DNA of 64,000 bases from Nevskia ramosa DSM 11499. Lineage in GTDB: Bacteria; Pseudomonadota; Gammaproteobacteria; Nevskiales; Nevskiaceae. Numbering within the stretch: the first letter of the stretch is position 1; the number at the start of each line of letters is the position of its first letter. Under the pieces are notes generated by a model. The model did no database searches. It was not told the DNA's origin and saw only the letters and a program-made list of their open reading frames with translations. The stretch lies in contig NZ_ATVI01000011.1 of NCBI RefSeq assembly GCF_000420645.1, forward strand, positions 124,001-188,000. Direction: 5' to 3'. The position numbers and the translations under genes are program-made. Shown here in pieces: positions 10,747-19,653 of the stretch.

Positions 10747-10773
10747 AAGCCCCGGCCCCGTCCGGGGCTTTTT
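10747..10773 (+). terminator. Intrinsic terminator after mreB
   Basis: A 9-bp stem AAGCCCCGG/CCGGGGCTT with a 6-nt loop is followed by TTT, 27 nt after the mreB stop. It would let MreB be made in excess over MreC and MreD. Confidence 0.8.
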
Positions 10774-10920
10774 CGTCGGGGCAGCCAATCGCAGGACCGA
10801 AAGCCTCGTTTTCTGAGTAAAGACAGTGAAAAGCGGTTGTCGCCCCGGCGCTTGCACCCTATTCTTCCGCGATTCCCGCACCCGGTGCGGACGACGCCCC
10901 GCTGAACCTGCGCCCGGCCC

Positions 10921-11865
10921 TTGAATACCACGCTTAGCGACTCCTCGCGCAACTCACAAGCTTCGCGCGGCTCCATGCTGGGGCTGAAGGCGGCGCTGTT
11001 CGTGACGCTGTCGATCACCTTGATGGTGGCCGAGAATCGTGGCGCCAAAGTCGAACCGCTGCGCCAATGGCTGTCCTGGGCGCTGACGCCGGTGATGTGG
11101 CTGGCCGCGTCGCCGGCCAATGTCTCGAACAGCGTCGATTATTTTCATACCCGCGAAACGCTGCGCGACGAAAACCGCGAGCTGCGGGATCGCCTGCTGC
11201 AGCAGGATGCGCGGCTGCTGCGTCTGGCTTCCCTGGAAGCCGAGAACGTCCGCATCCGCGAGTTGCTGGCCTCATCCAGCGCGCTGCAGGACCGGGTGCT
11301 GATCGCCGAAATTCTCGCCACCAGCCAGGATCCGTACCGGCACCAGATCGTGCTCAACAAGGGCACCAATGACAGCGTCTATCGCGGCCAGGCCGTGCTC
11401 GATGCGTACGGGATCATGGGTCAGGTGGTGCAGGTCAATCAGGGTTCGTCGGTGGCGCTGCTGATCTCCGATCCCGATCACGGCATTCCGGTCGAGATCA
11501 ACCGCACCGGCCTGCAGACGATCGCGCTCGGCCGCGGCGATGGTCACGGCTTGTCACTGCCCTATCTGCCCGGCAATGCCGATGTGAAGGTCGGCGATCT
11601 ACTGGTCTCATCCGGGCTCGGTGGCCGCTTTCCGGCCGGTTATCCGGTTGGTGAAATCCACGAACTGCGCCACGCCGGCGGTGAAAGCTTCATGGAAGCG
11701 ATCGCCTACCCGAAAGCCCATCTGAACCAGGGCCGCCAGGCGCTGCTGGTCTGGAGCGAGCGGGCGCTGCCGGCCTCGGCACCGGGAGAAACACCGGTGC
11801 AGGTGCCGATCGATCTTCCTGCCAAACCGCCGGCGAAGGCGCCGAAACAAGCGGTGGTGCCATGA
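10921..11865 (+). CDS. mreC: Rod-shape-determining protein MreC
   Basis: MreC is a bitopic inner-membrane protein whose periplasmic part bridges the MreB machinery and PBP2. The 314-residue product has one membrane helix near residues 21-38, a coiled coil (about 65-110, rich in RDENRELRDRL-type heptads) and then the double beta-barrel domain with YGIMGQVVQVN and SGLGGRFPAGYPVG motifs. A Pro/Ala/Lys-rich tail ends the protein. The best start is TTG 10921; no in-frame ATG lies nearer the membrane helix except Met19. Its stop overlaps the mreD start as ATGA. A separate promoter after the mreB terminator is likely. Confidence 0.93.
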   Translation: MNTTLSDSSRNSQASRGSMLGLKAALFVTLSITLMVAENRGAKVEPLRQWLSWALTPVMWLAASPANVSNSVDYFHTRETLRDENRELRDRLLQQDARLLRLASLEAENVRIRELLASSSALQDRVLIAEILATSQDPYRHQIVLNKGTNDSVYRGQAVLDAYGIMGQVVQVNQGSSVALLISDPDHGIPVEINRTGLQTIALGRGDGHGLSLPYLPGNADVKVGDLLVSSGLGGRFPAGYPVGEIHELRHAGGESFMEAIAYPKAHLNQGRQALLVWSERALPASAPGETPVQVPIDLPAKPPAKAPKQAVVP

Positions 11866-12353
11866 ACGGCACGCTGGTGTTCCTCGGCAGCCTGCTGCTG
11901 GCGCTGATGCTGCAGATCGTCCAGCTGCCGGAGTGGGCGGCGATCGCGCGGCCTGCCTGGCCGTTGCTGGTGATCGGCTTCTGGGCGCTGTACGCGCCGA
12001 CTTCGCCGGCCATCGCTGCCGCCTGGGTGCTGGGCCTGTGCTGCGATGTGCTGCTCAATGCCGCACTCGGCCAGCACGCGCTGGGGCTGGTGGTGGTGGC
12101 GTTCCTGATCCGCCGGCTGCGCGGCACCCTGATCCTGTTTTCATCCTGGCAGGTGGCGCTGGCGCTGGCGCCGGTCTGGGCCTTGTACATCTTCCTGATG
12201 TTCTGGATCGACGGTCTGGCCCGGCACGCAGCCGACGTCAACCTGCGCTGGCTGCCGATCCTGTCGACAACCCTGGTCTGGCCGCTGTCCGCCGGCCTGC
12301 TTGATTCGATCCTCAGCCGCCGCGCGCGACGCAACCGCATGCGGCTGCCATGA
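11862..12353 (+). CDS. mreD: Rod-shape-determining protein MreD
   Basis: The 163-residue integral membrane protein has five or six hydrophobic segments and a basic C-terminus (SRRARRNRMRLP), the normal MreD layout. It belongs to the elongasome and supports MreC. It starts with an ATG overlapping the mreC stop (ATGA). Confidence 0.9.
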   Translation: MNGTLVFLGSLLLALMLQIVQLPEWAAIARPAWPLLVIGFWALYAPTSPAIAAAWVLGLCCDVLLNAALGQHALGLVVVAFLIRRLRGTLILFSSWQVALALAPVWALYIFLMFWIDGLARHAADVNLRWLPILSTTLVWPLSAGLLDSILSRRARRNRMRLP

Positions 12354-12363
12354 GCGCCCCGCT

Positions 12364-14376
12364 GTGAACTCGCCGGGCTCATCGCGCAGCGGTTTCGACG
12401 CGATCAAGAACCTCTACGAAGAAAAACGCACTTTCACCGGTCGCGTCGTATTCGCTGCGGTGCTCTGCCTGCTGATGATCGGCATGCTCGCCGCGCGCCT
12501 GATCGACCTGCAGCTGGTCCGCCACGATTACTACTCGACGCGCGCCGACGACAACCGCATGCGGCTGACGCCGATCGCGCCGGTCAGAGGCCTGATCTAC
12601 GACCGCAACGGCGCCCTGCTGGCGCAGAACCTGCCGAGCTTCGTGCTCGACATCACGCCCGAGCGGGTCCGCAATCTCAACGACACGCTCGAGCGCCTGA
12701 AGGCCTATGTGCGCCTCACCGATCAGGACATCGCCCGCTTCCGCGAGCGCATGCGCAAGGGGCCGCGCTATCGCAGCGTCACCCTGCGATCGAACCTGAC
12801 CGCCGAGGAAGTGGCGCGCTACCAGCTCAATCGCTTCGACTTCGAAGGCGTGGAAGTCAACGCCGGCCTGGTCCGCGATTACCCGCTCGGCGAAAGCGCC
12901 GCGCACATCATCGGTTACGTCGGCGGCATCAGCGAAGCCGATTACGCCAGGCTCGAAGCCGCCGATTACGAAGGTCTTTCGCAGATCGGCAAGTCCGGCG
13001 TCGAGCGCAGCCACGAGGATCTGTTGCGCGGCGCGCCGGGCACCAAGATCGTCGAGGCCAATGCCGCCGGCCGGCCGCTGCGCGAACTCGAATCGCGGCC
13101 CGGCAGCTCCGGCCAGAACCTGTACATGAGCCTCGATGCCCAGCTGCAGCTGGTCGCTGAGAAAGCGCTCGGCGATCTCGATGGCGCGGTGGTGGCGATC
13201 GACCCGCGCAATGGCGAAATCTTGGCGCTGGTGTCGAAGCCGGGCTACGACCCGAAGCTGTTCGTAGAAGGTATCGACGCTGCCAGCTATCGCGGCCTGC
13301 TCGAGGACAAGAGCCGGCCGCTGTACAACCGTGCGCTGCTCGGCACCTATCCGCCGGGTTCGACGATCAAGCCGTTCATGGCCACCGCGGCGCTGAACTT
13401 CAAGACCGTGACGCCGGATACCGGCATCTACTGCTCGGGCTCGATGACCCTGCCCGGCAGCTCGCGCAAGTACCGCTGCCACAAGCGCCAGGGCCACGGC
13501 ACGGTCAATCTCGACAGCGCTATCGCCAAGTCCTGCGACATCTATTTCTATCAGGCGGCGATGAATCTCGGCATCGACCGCATCGACGAAATTCTCGGCC
13601 AGTTCGGTTTCGGCAAGCCCACCGGCATCGACGTGCCGAACGAAAAAGGCGGCCTGCTGCCATCGAAGGAATGGAAACGCCGCGTCTACAAGCAGGTCTG
13701 GTTTCCGGGTGAAACGCTGAGCCTCGGTATCGGCCAGGGCTATCTGACCACCACGCCGTTGCAGCTGGCGCAGGGCACCGCCCGCCTGGCAATGCGCGGC
13801 CTCGGCTTCAAGCCGCACGTACTGCATGCGATCGCCGATCCGGCCACCGGTGCCATTGCCGGCGTGGCGCCCGAACCACTGCCGCCGTTGACTGGTCAGA
13901 GTGCCGAACTTCAGGAGCGGGTGATTCATGCGATGCAGCTGGTGACCATGTTCCCGGGCGGCACCGCCTACCGCGCGTTCAAGGACGCGCCGTACAGTTC
14001 GGCCGGCAAGACCGGCACCGCGCAGGTGGTCGGCCTCAAGCAGGAAGAGACGGTGGCGCCGACCTTCGACTCGACGCCCAAGCACCTGCGCGATCACGCG
14101 CTGTTCATCGCCTTCGCGCCGGTCGATGCGCCGCGCATCGCCATTGCCGTGATCGCCGAGCACGCTGGTCACGGCGGTTCGGTGGCAGCACCGGTCGCCC
14201 GCCAGATCATGGATCAGTACCTGCTCGGCAAGGTGCTGTACAACGAGGACCCGGCCGGAGCGGCAGCAGCGGCAGCTGCGGCGGCCGACCCGGCGCTGGA
14301 AGCCGAGGAAGGCGTGCCGACCGAAGATGAAGAGCCGCCTCCTGCCACCCCACCGCCGGCGGCGACACCGCGATGA
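12364..14376 (+). CDS. mrdA: Penicillin-binding protein 2 (elongasome transpeptidase)
   Basis: PBP2 cross-links new glycan strands during side-wall growth. From GTG 12364 the product has 670 residues; an in-frame ATG at 12301 lies well inside mreD and adds residues unlike the family. After a membrane helix (about 26-46) comes the pedestal domain with PIAPVRGLIYDRNG. The transpeptidase motifs are intact: PGSTIKPFM (SxxK), KSCDIYFYQ (SxD in place of SxN, as in other PBP2s) and GKTGTAQV (KTG). The C-terminus has an unusual Ala-run followed by an acidic and Pro-rich tail of about 45 residues. Its stop overlaps the mrdB start as ATGA. Confidence 0.96.
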   Translation: MNSPGSSRSGFDAIKNLYEEKRTFTGRVVFAAVLCLLMIGMLAARLIDLQLVRHDYYSTRADDNRMRLTPIAPVRGLIYDRNGALLAQNLPSFVLDITPERVRNLNDTLERLKAYVRLTDQDIARFRERMRKGPRYRSVTLRSNLTAEEVARYQLNRFDFEGVEVNAGLVRDYPLGESAAHIIGYVGGISEADYARLEAADYEGLSQIGKSGVERSHEDLLRGAPGTKIVEANAAGRPLRELESRPGSSGQNLYMSLDAQLQLVAEKALGDLDGAVVAIDPRNGEILALVSKPGYDPKLFVEGIDAASYRGLLEDKSRPLYNRALLGTYPPGSTIKPFMATAALNFKTVTPDTGIYCSGSMTLPGSSRKYRCHKRQGHGTVNLDSAIAKSCDIYFYQAAMNLGIDRIDEILGQFGFGKPTGIDVPNEKGGLLPSKEWKRRVYKQVWFPGETLSLGIGQGYLTTTPLQLAQGTARLAMRGLGFKPHVLHAIADPATGAIAGVAPEPLPPLTGQSAELQERVIHAMQLVTMFPGGTAYRAFKDAPYSSAGKTGTAQVVGLKQEETVAPTFDSTPKHLRDHALFIAFAPVDAPRIAIAVIAEHAGHGGSVAAPVARQIMDQYLLGKVLYNEDPAGAAAAAAAAADPALEAEEGVPTEDEEPPPATPPPAATPR

Positions 14377-15503
14377 ATACTTCTGTCATCAGCCGCGCCC
14401 CGAACCAGTCGGTCAGCCTCGCCGATCGCCTGATCCGCGTGCACATCGACCTGTGGCTGATGCTGCTGCTGCTGGTGCTCGGCGTGGTCGGCCTGCTGGT
14501 GCAGTACTCGGCCAGCGGTCATTCGATGGCGGTGGTGCTCAATCAGGCGGAACGACTCGGCATCGGCTTCGCGGTGATGATCGTCGCGGCCCAGGCGCCG
14601 CCGGAGTTCTATCGTGCAGCCGCACCCTGGCTGTACGGCTTCGGCGTGGTGATGCTGGTGGCGGTGCTGGTGCTCGGCGATCACGCCAAGGGCGCGCAGC
14701 GCTGGCTTGATCTCGGCGTGCTGCGCTTCCAGCCGTCGGAAATCCTCAAGCTGGCGATGCCGATGGCGGTCGCCGCCTGGCTGCACACCCGGACGCTGCC
14801 GCCGAAGATTTCGACCATCCTGATCACCCTGGCGATCATCGGCGGCCCGACTGTGCTGATCGCCATGCAGCCCGATCTCGGCACCGCGATGCTGGTGCTG
14901 GCCGCCGGCGTGCTGGCACTGTATTTCGGCGGCCTCGGCATTCGCTGGATCCTGATGGTGATCGCCGCGATGGCCGCCGCCGCGCCGCTGCTGTGGCTGA
15001 AGCTGCACGACTACCAGAAGAATCGCGTGCTGACCTTTCTCGATCCGGAACGCGATCCGCTCGGTACCGGCTATCACATCACCCAGTCGAAGATCGCCAT
15101 CGGCTCCGGCGGCCTGTTCGGCAAGGGCTGGCTGGCCGGCACCCAGGCGAAGCTCGATTTCCTGCCGGAATCGCATACCGATTTCATCTTCGCGGTCTAT
15201 TCCGAAGAACTCGGCCTGCTCGGCGAAGCGGTGCTGATGGCGCTCTACGCAGCGATCGTCGGCCGCGGCCTGTACATCGCCCTGCGTGGCCAGGACAGTT
15301 TCCAGCGCCTGCTCGCCGGCTCATTGGCGATGACCTTCTTCATCTACGTATTCATCAACATGGGCATGGTCATCGGCCTGCTGCCGGTGGTCGGTGTACC
15401 GCTGCCGCTGGTGAGCTTCGGCGGCACTTCGGCGGTCACCCTGCTGGCCGGCTTCGGCATGCTGATGTCGGTCTACACGCACCGCAAACTGCTATCCAAC
15501 TAG
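14373..15503 (+). CDS. mrdB: Elongasome glycosyltransferase RodA
   Basis: RodA is the SEDS-family lipid II polymerase that pairs with PBP2. The 376-residue product has about ten membrane helices. SEDS signatures are present: FQPSEILKLAMP, QPDLGTAM, the long periplasmic segment with FLPESHTDFIFAV, and the C-terminal VPLPLVSFGGTSAV. It starts at the ATG overlapping the mrdA stop. The 3' end abuts directly on the inverted-repeat element. Confidence 0.97.
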   Translation: MNTSVISRAPNQSVSLADRLIRVHIDLWLMLLLLVLGVVGLLVQYSASGHSMAVVLNQAERLGIGFAVMIVAAQAPPEFYRAAAPWLYGFGVVMLVAVLVLGDHAKGAQRWLDLGVLRFQPSEILKLAMPMAVAAWLHTRTLPPKISTILITLAIIGGPTVLIAMQPDLGTAMLVLAAGVLALYFGGLGIRWILMVIAAMAAAAPLLWLKLHDYQKNRVLTFLDPERDPLGTGYHITQSKIAIGSGGLFGKGWLAGTQAKLDFLPESHTDFIFAVYSEELGLLGEAVLMALYAAIVGRGLYIALRGQDSFQRLLAGSLAMTFFIYVFINMGMVIGLLPVVGVPLPLVSFGGTSAVTLLAGFGMLMSVYTHRKLLSN

Positions 15504-15770
15504 GGCCTGTTAACAATTACTTTGATCGCTGCGGCGGAGGTCATTTCTGCGCAGTGCAACGAACGAGGAGCGGCCAATGGCCGACCCATTGGCGCGACGA
15601 GAGAGGCAGCAATGCGCAGAAATGGCCCCGCCCCTTCGGGTTGCGGCCGAAAAACCGCCGGGACTTCGGTGCGAACCTTGACCATAGGTAGGCTATGGCC
15701 TGCGGTTCGCACCTCGCCCGGCGGCTTTTTGACCTGCAACGCAGCGACCAAAGCAATTGTTAGCAGGCCC
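15504..15770. repeat. 267-bp nested inverted-repeat (MITE-like) element
   Basis: The ends GGGCCTGTTAACAATTACTT (15504 on) and its counterpart at 15741-15770 form 30-bp terminal inverted repeats with three mismatches, and the match extends weakly to about 40 bp. Inside are further perfect or near-perfect inversions: CATTTCTGCGCA (15542-15553) with 15613-15624; GGTGCGAACC (15668-15677) with 15704-15713; CCATAG/CTATGG at 15682-15698; AAAACCGCCGGG (15651-15662) with 15718-15730. It therefore folds into two multi-stem arms. It fills the gap exactly from the mrdB stop to the mltB Shine-Dalgarno sequence. An open frame crosses it but shows no protein-like features. No target-site duplication is obvious. 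Confidence 0.8.
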
Positions 15771-15782
15771 AAGGAGCCCTTG

Positions 15783-16841
15783 ATGCTGACTCGACTCCTC
15801 CCGTGCGCACCGCTGATCCTGGTGCTGTTCGCTGGCGCCGCCAGTTCGCCAGCCATGGCCGACTACGCGCATCACCCGAAAACACCGCTGCTGCTGAAGA
15901 CGCTGCACGACGATTACGGGTTTTCCGCCGAAGATCTCGACGTGGTCAAGGCCGCGCTCGATGAAGCCAAGAAGCTGCCGAAGCTGATCGAGAAAGAGGT
16001 CAACAACAAGGAAGCCGGCGGCCCGAAACCCGAGGATCAGCCTAACTATCTACCGGACTGGAACGCCTACCAGCCGATCCACGTCAACGCCCGCAACATC
16101 ACCAACGGCGTCCGCTACCTGCGCGACAACGCCGAGTGGTTCGCCCGCGCCGAAGCCGAATTCGGCGTGCCGCCGACGGTGGTCGCCGCGATCATGGGCG
16201 TGGAAACCAAGTACGGGACCTATTCCGGCAAGTACCGGGTACTCGATGCGCTGGCGACCCAGGGCTTCGATCATCCCCGCCGCGCGCCGTTCTTCTTTTC
16301 CGAGCTGACCGAGTTCTTCGCTTTCGCCCGCGACGCCAGCCGCAAGCCGGCCGAGCTGCTCGGCTCCTACGCCGGGGCAATGGGCTACGCGCAGTTCATG
16401 CCGAGCAACTACCGCTGGCTGGCGCTGGACTACGACAATGACGGCAAGCGCGACCTCTGGAGCGGCCCCGACGCGATCGGCAGCATCGCCCACTACCTGA
16501 CCCGCTACGACCCGAAGCGTGCCTGGCGTCGCGGCGAACCGCTGGTGGTTCCGGCCACCGCGGACAGCGCGCCGGCCGAAGGCTTTCCGCGTAACGGAAA
16601 ATTCGCCGATCAGACCATCGCTACGCTGCGTGCCGCTGGCGTGCAGGCGGCGATCGCCCTGCCGGACGAAACGCCGGTCGGCCTGGTGCAGCTGCGCCGT
16701 GGCCAGATCACCGAGTACTGGGTGGCGCTGCCGAATTTCTACGCGATCCAGACCTATAACCCGCGCATCTTTTATGCGATGGCCGTCACCCAGCTCGCCA
16801 ATGCGCTGGCCGAGGCACAGTCCGAGAGTGCCGCCCGATGA
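15783..16841 (+). CDS. mltB: Membrane-bound lytic murein transglycosylase B
   Basis: MltB cleaves the MurNAc-GlcNAc bond to form 1,6-anhydro ends, here beside the elongasome genes. ATG 15783 follows AAGGAG (15771-15776), which begins right at the end of the repeat element. The 352-residue product has a signal peptide ending near SPAMA without a lipobox Cys, so it is probably periplasmic rather than a lipoprotein. The catalytic Glu is in IMGVETKYGTYSG (about 141-153), with the family motifs YAGAMGYAQFMPSNY and DLWSGPDAIGSIAHYL. The last 26 codons are duplicated downstream. Confidence 0.93.
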   Translation: MLTRLLPCAPLILVLFAGAASSPAMADYAHHPKTPLLLKTLHDDYGFSAEDLDVVKAALDEAKKLPKLIEKEVNNKEAGGPKPEDQPNYLPDWNAYQPIHVNARNITNGVRYLRDNAEWFARAEAEFGVPPTVVAAIMGVETKYGTYSGKYRVLDALATQGFDHPRRAPFFFSELTEFFAFARDASRKPAELLGSYAGAMGYAQFMPSNYRWLALDYDNDGKRDLWSGPDAIGSIAHYLTRYDPKRAWRRGEPLVVPATADSAPAEGFPRNGKFADQTIATLRAAGVQAAIALPDETPVGLVQLRRGQITEYWVALPNFYAIQTYNPRIFYAMAVTQLANALAEAQSESAAR

Positions 16842-16863
16842 TCCGATGCGCTGACTCACGCCT

Positions 16864-16923
16864 GCCATCCTTGGCGCAGCCTCGTGCCCTCATCGGACCC
16901 CGGCCCGGCCATCCTTGGCCGGG
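16864..16923. repeat. Two copies of a 12-bp palindromic motif in the mltB-rlpA gap
   Basis: GCCATCCTTGGC occurs at 16864-16875 and 16908-16919; the second copy sits in a larger hairpin (CCCGGCCA ... TTGGCCGGG, 16904-16923). Such short palindromes are typical of dispersed extragenic repeats. They lie between the two copies of the mltB tail. Confidence 0.5.
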
Positions 16924-16969
16924 CGTTCGGACGCGCAGCGGGCAGTGCCCGCAAAGCGCGCGTCCTCAC

Positions 16970-17053
16970 CCGCGCATCTTCTACGCCATGGCCGTGACCC
17001 AGCTCGCCAATGCGCTGGCCGACGCGCAAGCCGCCGAGCACGCGGCGCGATGA
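16970..17053 (+). pseudogene. Duplicated 3' end of mltB
   Basis: This segment encodes PRIFYAMAVTQLANALADAQ and a terminal HAAR, nearly the same as the end of intact mltB (16761-16841), with mainly synonymous changes and one extra codon. Its TGA overlaps the ATG of rlpA (ATGA). The second tail is either a tandem duplication or the last relic of a second mltB copy. The open frame extends upstream to 16838 but has no further similarity to MltB. Confidence 0.75.
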
Positions 17054-18048
17054 GGGTCTGGAAGGCGCTGGTCGGCGCATCTGTCCTGCTGCTGGCTGCC
17101 TGCGCCACCGAAGCTCCGCGCCGTTATCCGGCTCCCGCACCCGCACCCAGCCCCGGTTCCAGCCGCGTGCCGCGAACCACGACGCCGGCCCAGAAGACGC
17201 CGGGCCGGACAACAACGGCATTGCCTCCGGCACCGGCTGGCGAGAAGGATCGCCCGCCGTCCGCAAACGAGATTCCGGCCAACGTCGGCGATATTCCCGA
17301 TGCCGTGCCGGAGTCGGTGGAGAAGAGCCGCTACGGCAACCCCGAGTCCTACGAGGTGTTCGGCGTCCACTACGACGTGCTGCAGGACGCCGCCGGCTTC
17401 AAGGAACGCGGCCACGCCTCCTGGTACGGCAAGAAATTCCACGGCCGGCGCACGTCCAGCGGCGAGACCTACGATATGTTCGCGATGAGCGGCGCGCACA
17501 AGACGCTGCCGATTCCGACCTATGCCCGGATCACCAATCTGTCGAACGGCAAGAGCGTGGTCGTCCGCATCAATGATCGTGGACCGTTCCACTCCGGCCG
17601 CATCGTCGATCTGAGCTACTCCGCCGCGCACCGCATCGGCATCATCGGCGACGGTTCCGCCGAGGTGGAACTGGAAGTGGTCGACGCCACCGGCCGCACG
17701 CTGGTTGCGGCCAATCCGCCGGCCGCGTCGGTGCCGGCAGCGAAGCCGGCCGTGGTCGCCGAAATGAAGCCGCTGCCGCCCGGCCCGCCGATAGCCTTGC
17801 AGGTCGCCCGCAAGATCCAGCCGCGTTTCCTGCAGGCCGGTTCGTTCAGCGATTCCCGCAATGCGGCGACGTTCCGCGAGCATCTGGCGATCGCCGGCAT
17901 CAAGCCGCTGCTGATGAAAAGCGAGACCCGCAACGGCCAATGGCTGTATCGCGTGCTGGTCGGCCCGTTCGCCGATGCGGCAGCGTTGGAAGCCATGCGC
18001 CGCAAGCTCGCCGACGGCGAGACCCGCACCATCCCGGTCAGCGAATGA
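17050..18048 (+). CDS. rlpA: Septal-ring/peptidoglycan lytic lipoprotein RlpA
   Basis: RlpA is an outer-membrane lipoprotein that cleaves denuded glycan strands. The 332-residue product starts at ATG 17050; the frame is open further up but the lipoprotein signal (LLLAAC, Cys about 18) fixes this start. A Pro-rich linker leads to the double-psi beta-barrel domain with GHASWYGKKFHGRRTSSGE (Glu and His/Asp active-site region near INDRGPFHSGRIVDLSY). The C-terminal SPOR domain (about 258-330, QPRFLQAGSF ... YRVLVGPF) binds denuded peptidoglycan. It lies between mltB and dacA, as is usual. Confidence 0.95.
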   Translation: MRVWKALVGASVLLLAACATEAPRRYPAPAPAPSPGSSRVPRTTTPAQKTPGRTTTALPPAPAGEKDRPPSANEIPANVGDIPDAVPESVEKSRYGNPESYEVFGVHYDVLQDAAGFKERGHASWYGKKFHGRRTSSGETYDMFAMSGAHKTLPIPTYARITNLSNGKSVVVRINDRGPFHSGRIVDLSYSAAHRIGIIGDGSAEVELEVVDATGRTLVAANPPAASVPAAKPAVVAEMKPLPPGPPIALQVARKIQPRFLQAGSFSDSRNAATFREHLAIAGIKPLLMKSETRNGQWLYRVLVGPFADAAALEAMRRKLADGETRTIPVSE

Positions 18049-18169
18049 ACCGATCACCGATGCTGCGCTGCGTCATCGAATCTGCTGCGCTACCATTTCG
18101 CCGCTCGGGCAGCCCTCGTCCGAGCCCGTTTCTCCTGTTGTATTGCCTAAGTCAGCTCGAATTCCCCGG

Positions 18170-19339
18170 ATGAACCTCCCGTTCCGCTTTGCCCGCAATC
18201 TGCTTCTGGTCGCCACGACCGTCATCGTCGCTGCAGCGCCCGCGCGCGCGGTCACCATCCCGGAAGCTCCGGCGATCGAGGCGAAGGCCTACGCGCTGCT
18301 CGATTTCGACAGCGGCGAGCTGCTGGCCGGCAATAATCCGGATGCCAGGGTCGAGCCGGCGTCGATCACCAAGGTGCTGACCACCTACGTCGCCTTCGAC
18401 GAAATCCGCAAGGGCCGCCTGAAACTCGACGACACCGCGCTGATCAGCGAGAAGGCCTGGCGCCAGGGCAAGGATTCCAGCGAATCGCGGATGTTCCTGA
18501 CCCTGGGCAGCCGGGTGAAGATCGAGGATCTGCTCCGCGGCATCATCATCGTCTCTGGCAATGATGCGTCGATCGCGCTCGCCGAACATCTGGCCGGCAG
18601 CGAAGAAGCCTTCGCCGATCTGATGAACGCCGCCGCCAAGAAGCTCGGCATGACCAACAGCCATTTCGTCGACGCCAGCGGCCTGCCGGACCCGGAGCAC
18701 TACACCACCGCCCGCGACCTGGCGATCCTCGGCCGCGCGCTCATCAAAGAGTTTCCCGAGTACTACAAGATGTACTCGGAGCGCTCGTTCAAGTACGGCA
18801 TCGATCACGCTCAGGAAAACCGCAACGGTCTGTTGATCAAGGACCCGAGCGTCGACGGCATCAAGACCGGCCATACCAGTGCCGCCGGCTACTGCCTGCT
18901 GACCTCGGCGAGCCGCGACGGCCGCCGCCTGATTTCCGCCGTCATGGGCGCCCAGACCTGGGCCTATCGCGAACAGGCCAGCCTCGAACTGCTGAACTGG
19001 GGTTTCCGCTTCTATGAAACCGCCAGCCTGTTCGGCCCGGCCGCCGCCGTCGGCACGATCAAGGTCTACAAGGGCGCCGCCAGCGAAGTGCAGGTCGGCA
19101 CCCTGGAACCGGTGCGCCTGACCTTCCCGCGCGGCTCGAAGGAAACGATGCAGGTGCAGAACGAACTGTCACCGCGGGCGATCGCGCCGATCGCGCCGGG
19201 CGCAGTACTCGGCAAGGCCACGATCAGCGTCGACGGCAAGGTGCTGAAGACCGTCGACCTGGTCGCCCTGACCGAGGTTCAGAGCGGCGGTTTCTGGCGT
19301 CGCCTGATCGACCAGATCAAGCTCTGGATCGGCTTCTGA
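18170..19339 (+). CDS. dacA: D-alanyl-D-alanine carboxypeptidase (PBP5 type)
   Basis: This periplasmic enzyme removes the terminal D-Ala of stem peptides. From ATG 18170 the product has 389 residues with a signal peptide ending at about APARA. Catalytic motifs are PASITKVLT (SxxK), SGNDASIAL (SxN) and DGIKTGHT (KTG). The C-terminal beta-domain ends in RLIDQIKLWIGF, an amphipathic helix that anchors the protein on the inner membrane. The open frame starts earlier at 17975 inside rlpA, but the signal peptide sets the start. Confidence 0.95.
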   Translation: MNLPFRFARNLLLVATTVIVAAAPARAVTIPEAPAIEAKAYALLDFDSGELLAGNNPDARVEPASITKVLTTYVAFDEIRKGRLKLDDTALISEKAWRQGKDSSESRMFLTLGSRVKIEDLLRGIIIVSGNDASIALAEHLAGSEEAFADLMNAAAKKLGMTNSHFVDASGLPDPEHYTTARDLAILGRALIKEFPEYYKMYSERSFKYGIDHAQENRNGLLIKDPSVDGIKTGHTSAAGYCLLTSASRDGRRLISAVMGAQTWAYREQASLELLNWGFRFYETASLFGPAAAVGTIKVYKGAASEVQVGTLEPVRLTFPRGSKETMQVQNELSPRAIAPIAPGAVLGKATISVDGKVLKTVDLVALTEVQSGGFWRRLIDQIKLWIGF

Positions 19340-19371
19340 GCCCCGCCCGCCTCTCAGCCTGACCGACACCC

Positions 19372-19653
19372 ATGAGCGACGACGAAGCCACCAAGACGCC
19401 CGCAGGACTCACTTATCCCTGCGAGTTTCCGCTGAAGATCTTCATTCGCCCGGATGAGGAAACGGCGACGCGGATCACGCAGGTGGTGCAGGCGCTGCTG
19501 GCGCCCGGCGCCGAGATCACCACCGCGCGCCGGCTGTCCAGCGGCGGCAAGTATCTGGGCCTGACCCTGAACTTCACCGCCGAAGACGCCGAACAGCTCG
19601 ACCGCGTGATCAAGGCGGTGACCAGCGACCCGGGCGTGATCCTGGCGCTGTGA
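19372..19653 (+). CDS. ybeD: YbeD family protein (DUF493)
   Basis: The 93-residue cytoplasmic protein has the DUF493 layout ([12 protein letters not shown] ... [13 protein letters not shown]). The family has an ACT-like fold and is commonly found between dacA and lipB; its biochemical role is not established. Its stop overlaps the lipB start. Confidence 0.9.
   Translation: MSDDEATKTPAGLTYPCEFPLKIFIRPDEETATRITQVVQALLAPGAEITTARRLSSGGKYLGLTLNFTAEDAEQLDRVIKAVTSDPGVILAL

Noticed and set aside
15522-15782. Extension of mltB upstream through the inverted-repeat element
   Set aside because: The added residues are not protein-like, while AAGGAG and a signal peptide place the start at 15783.
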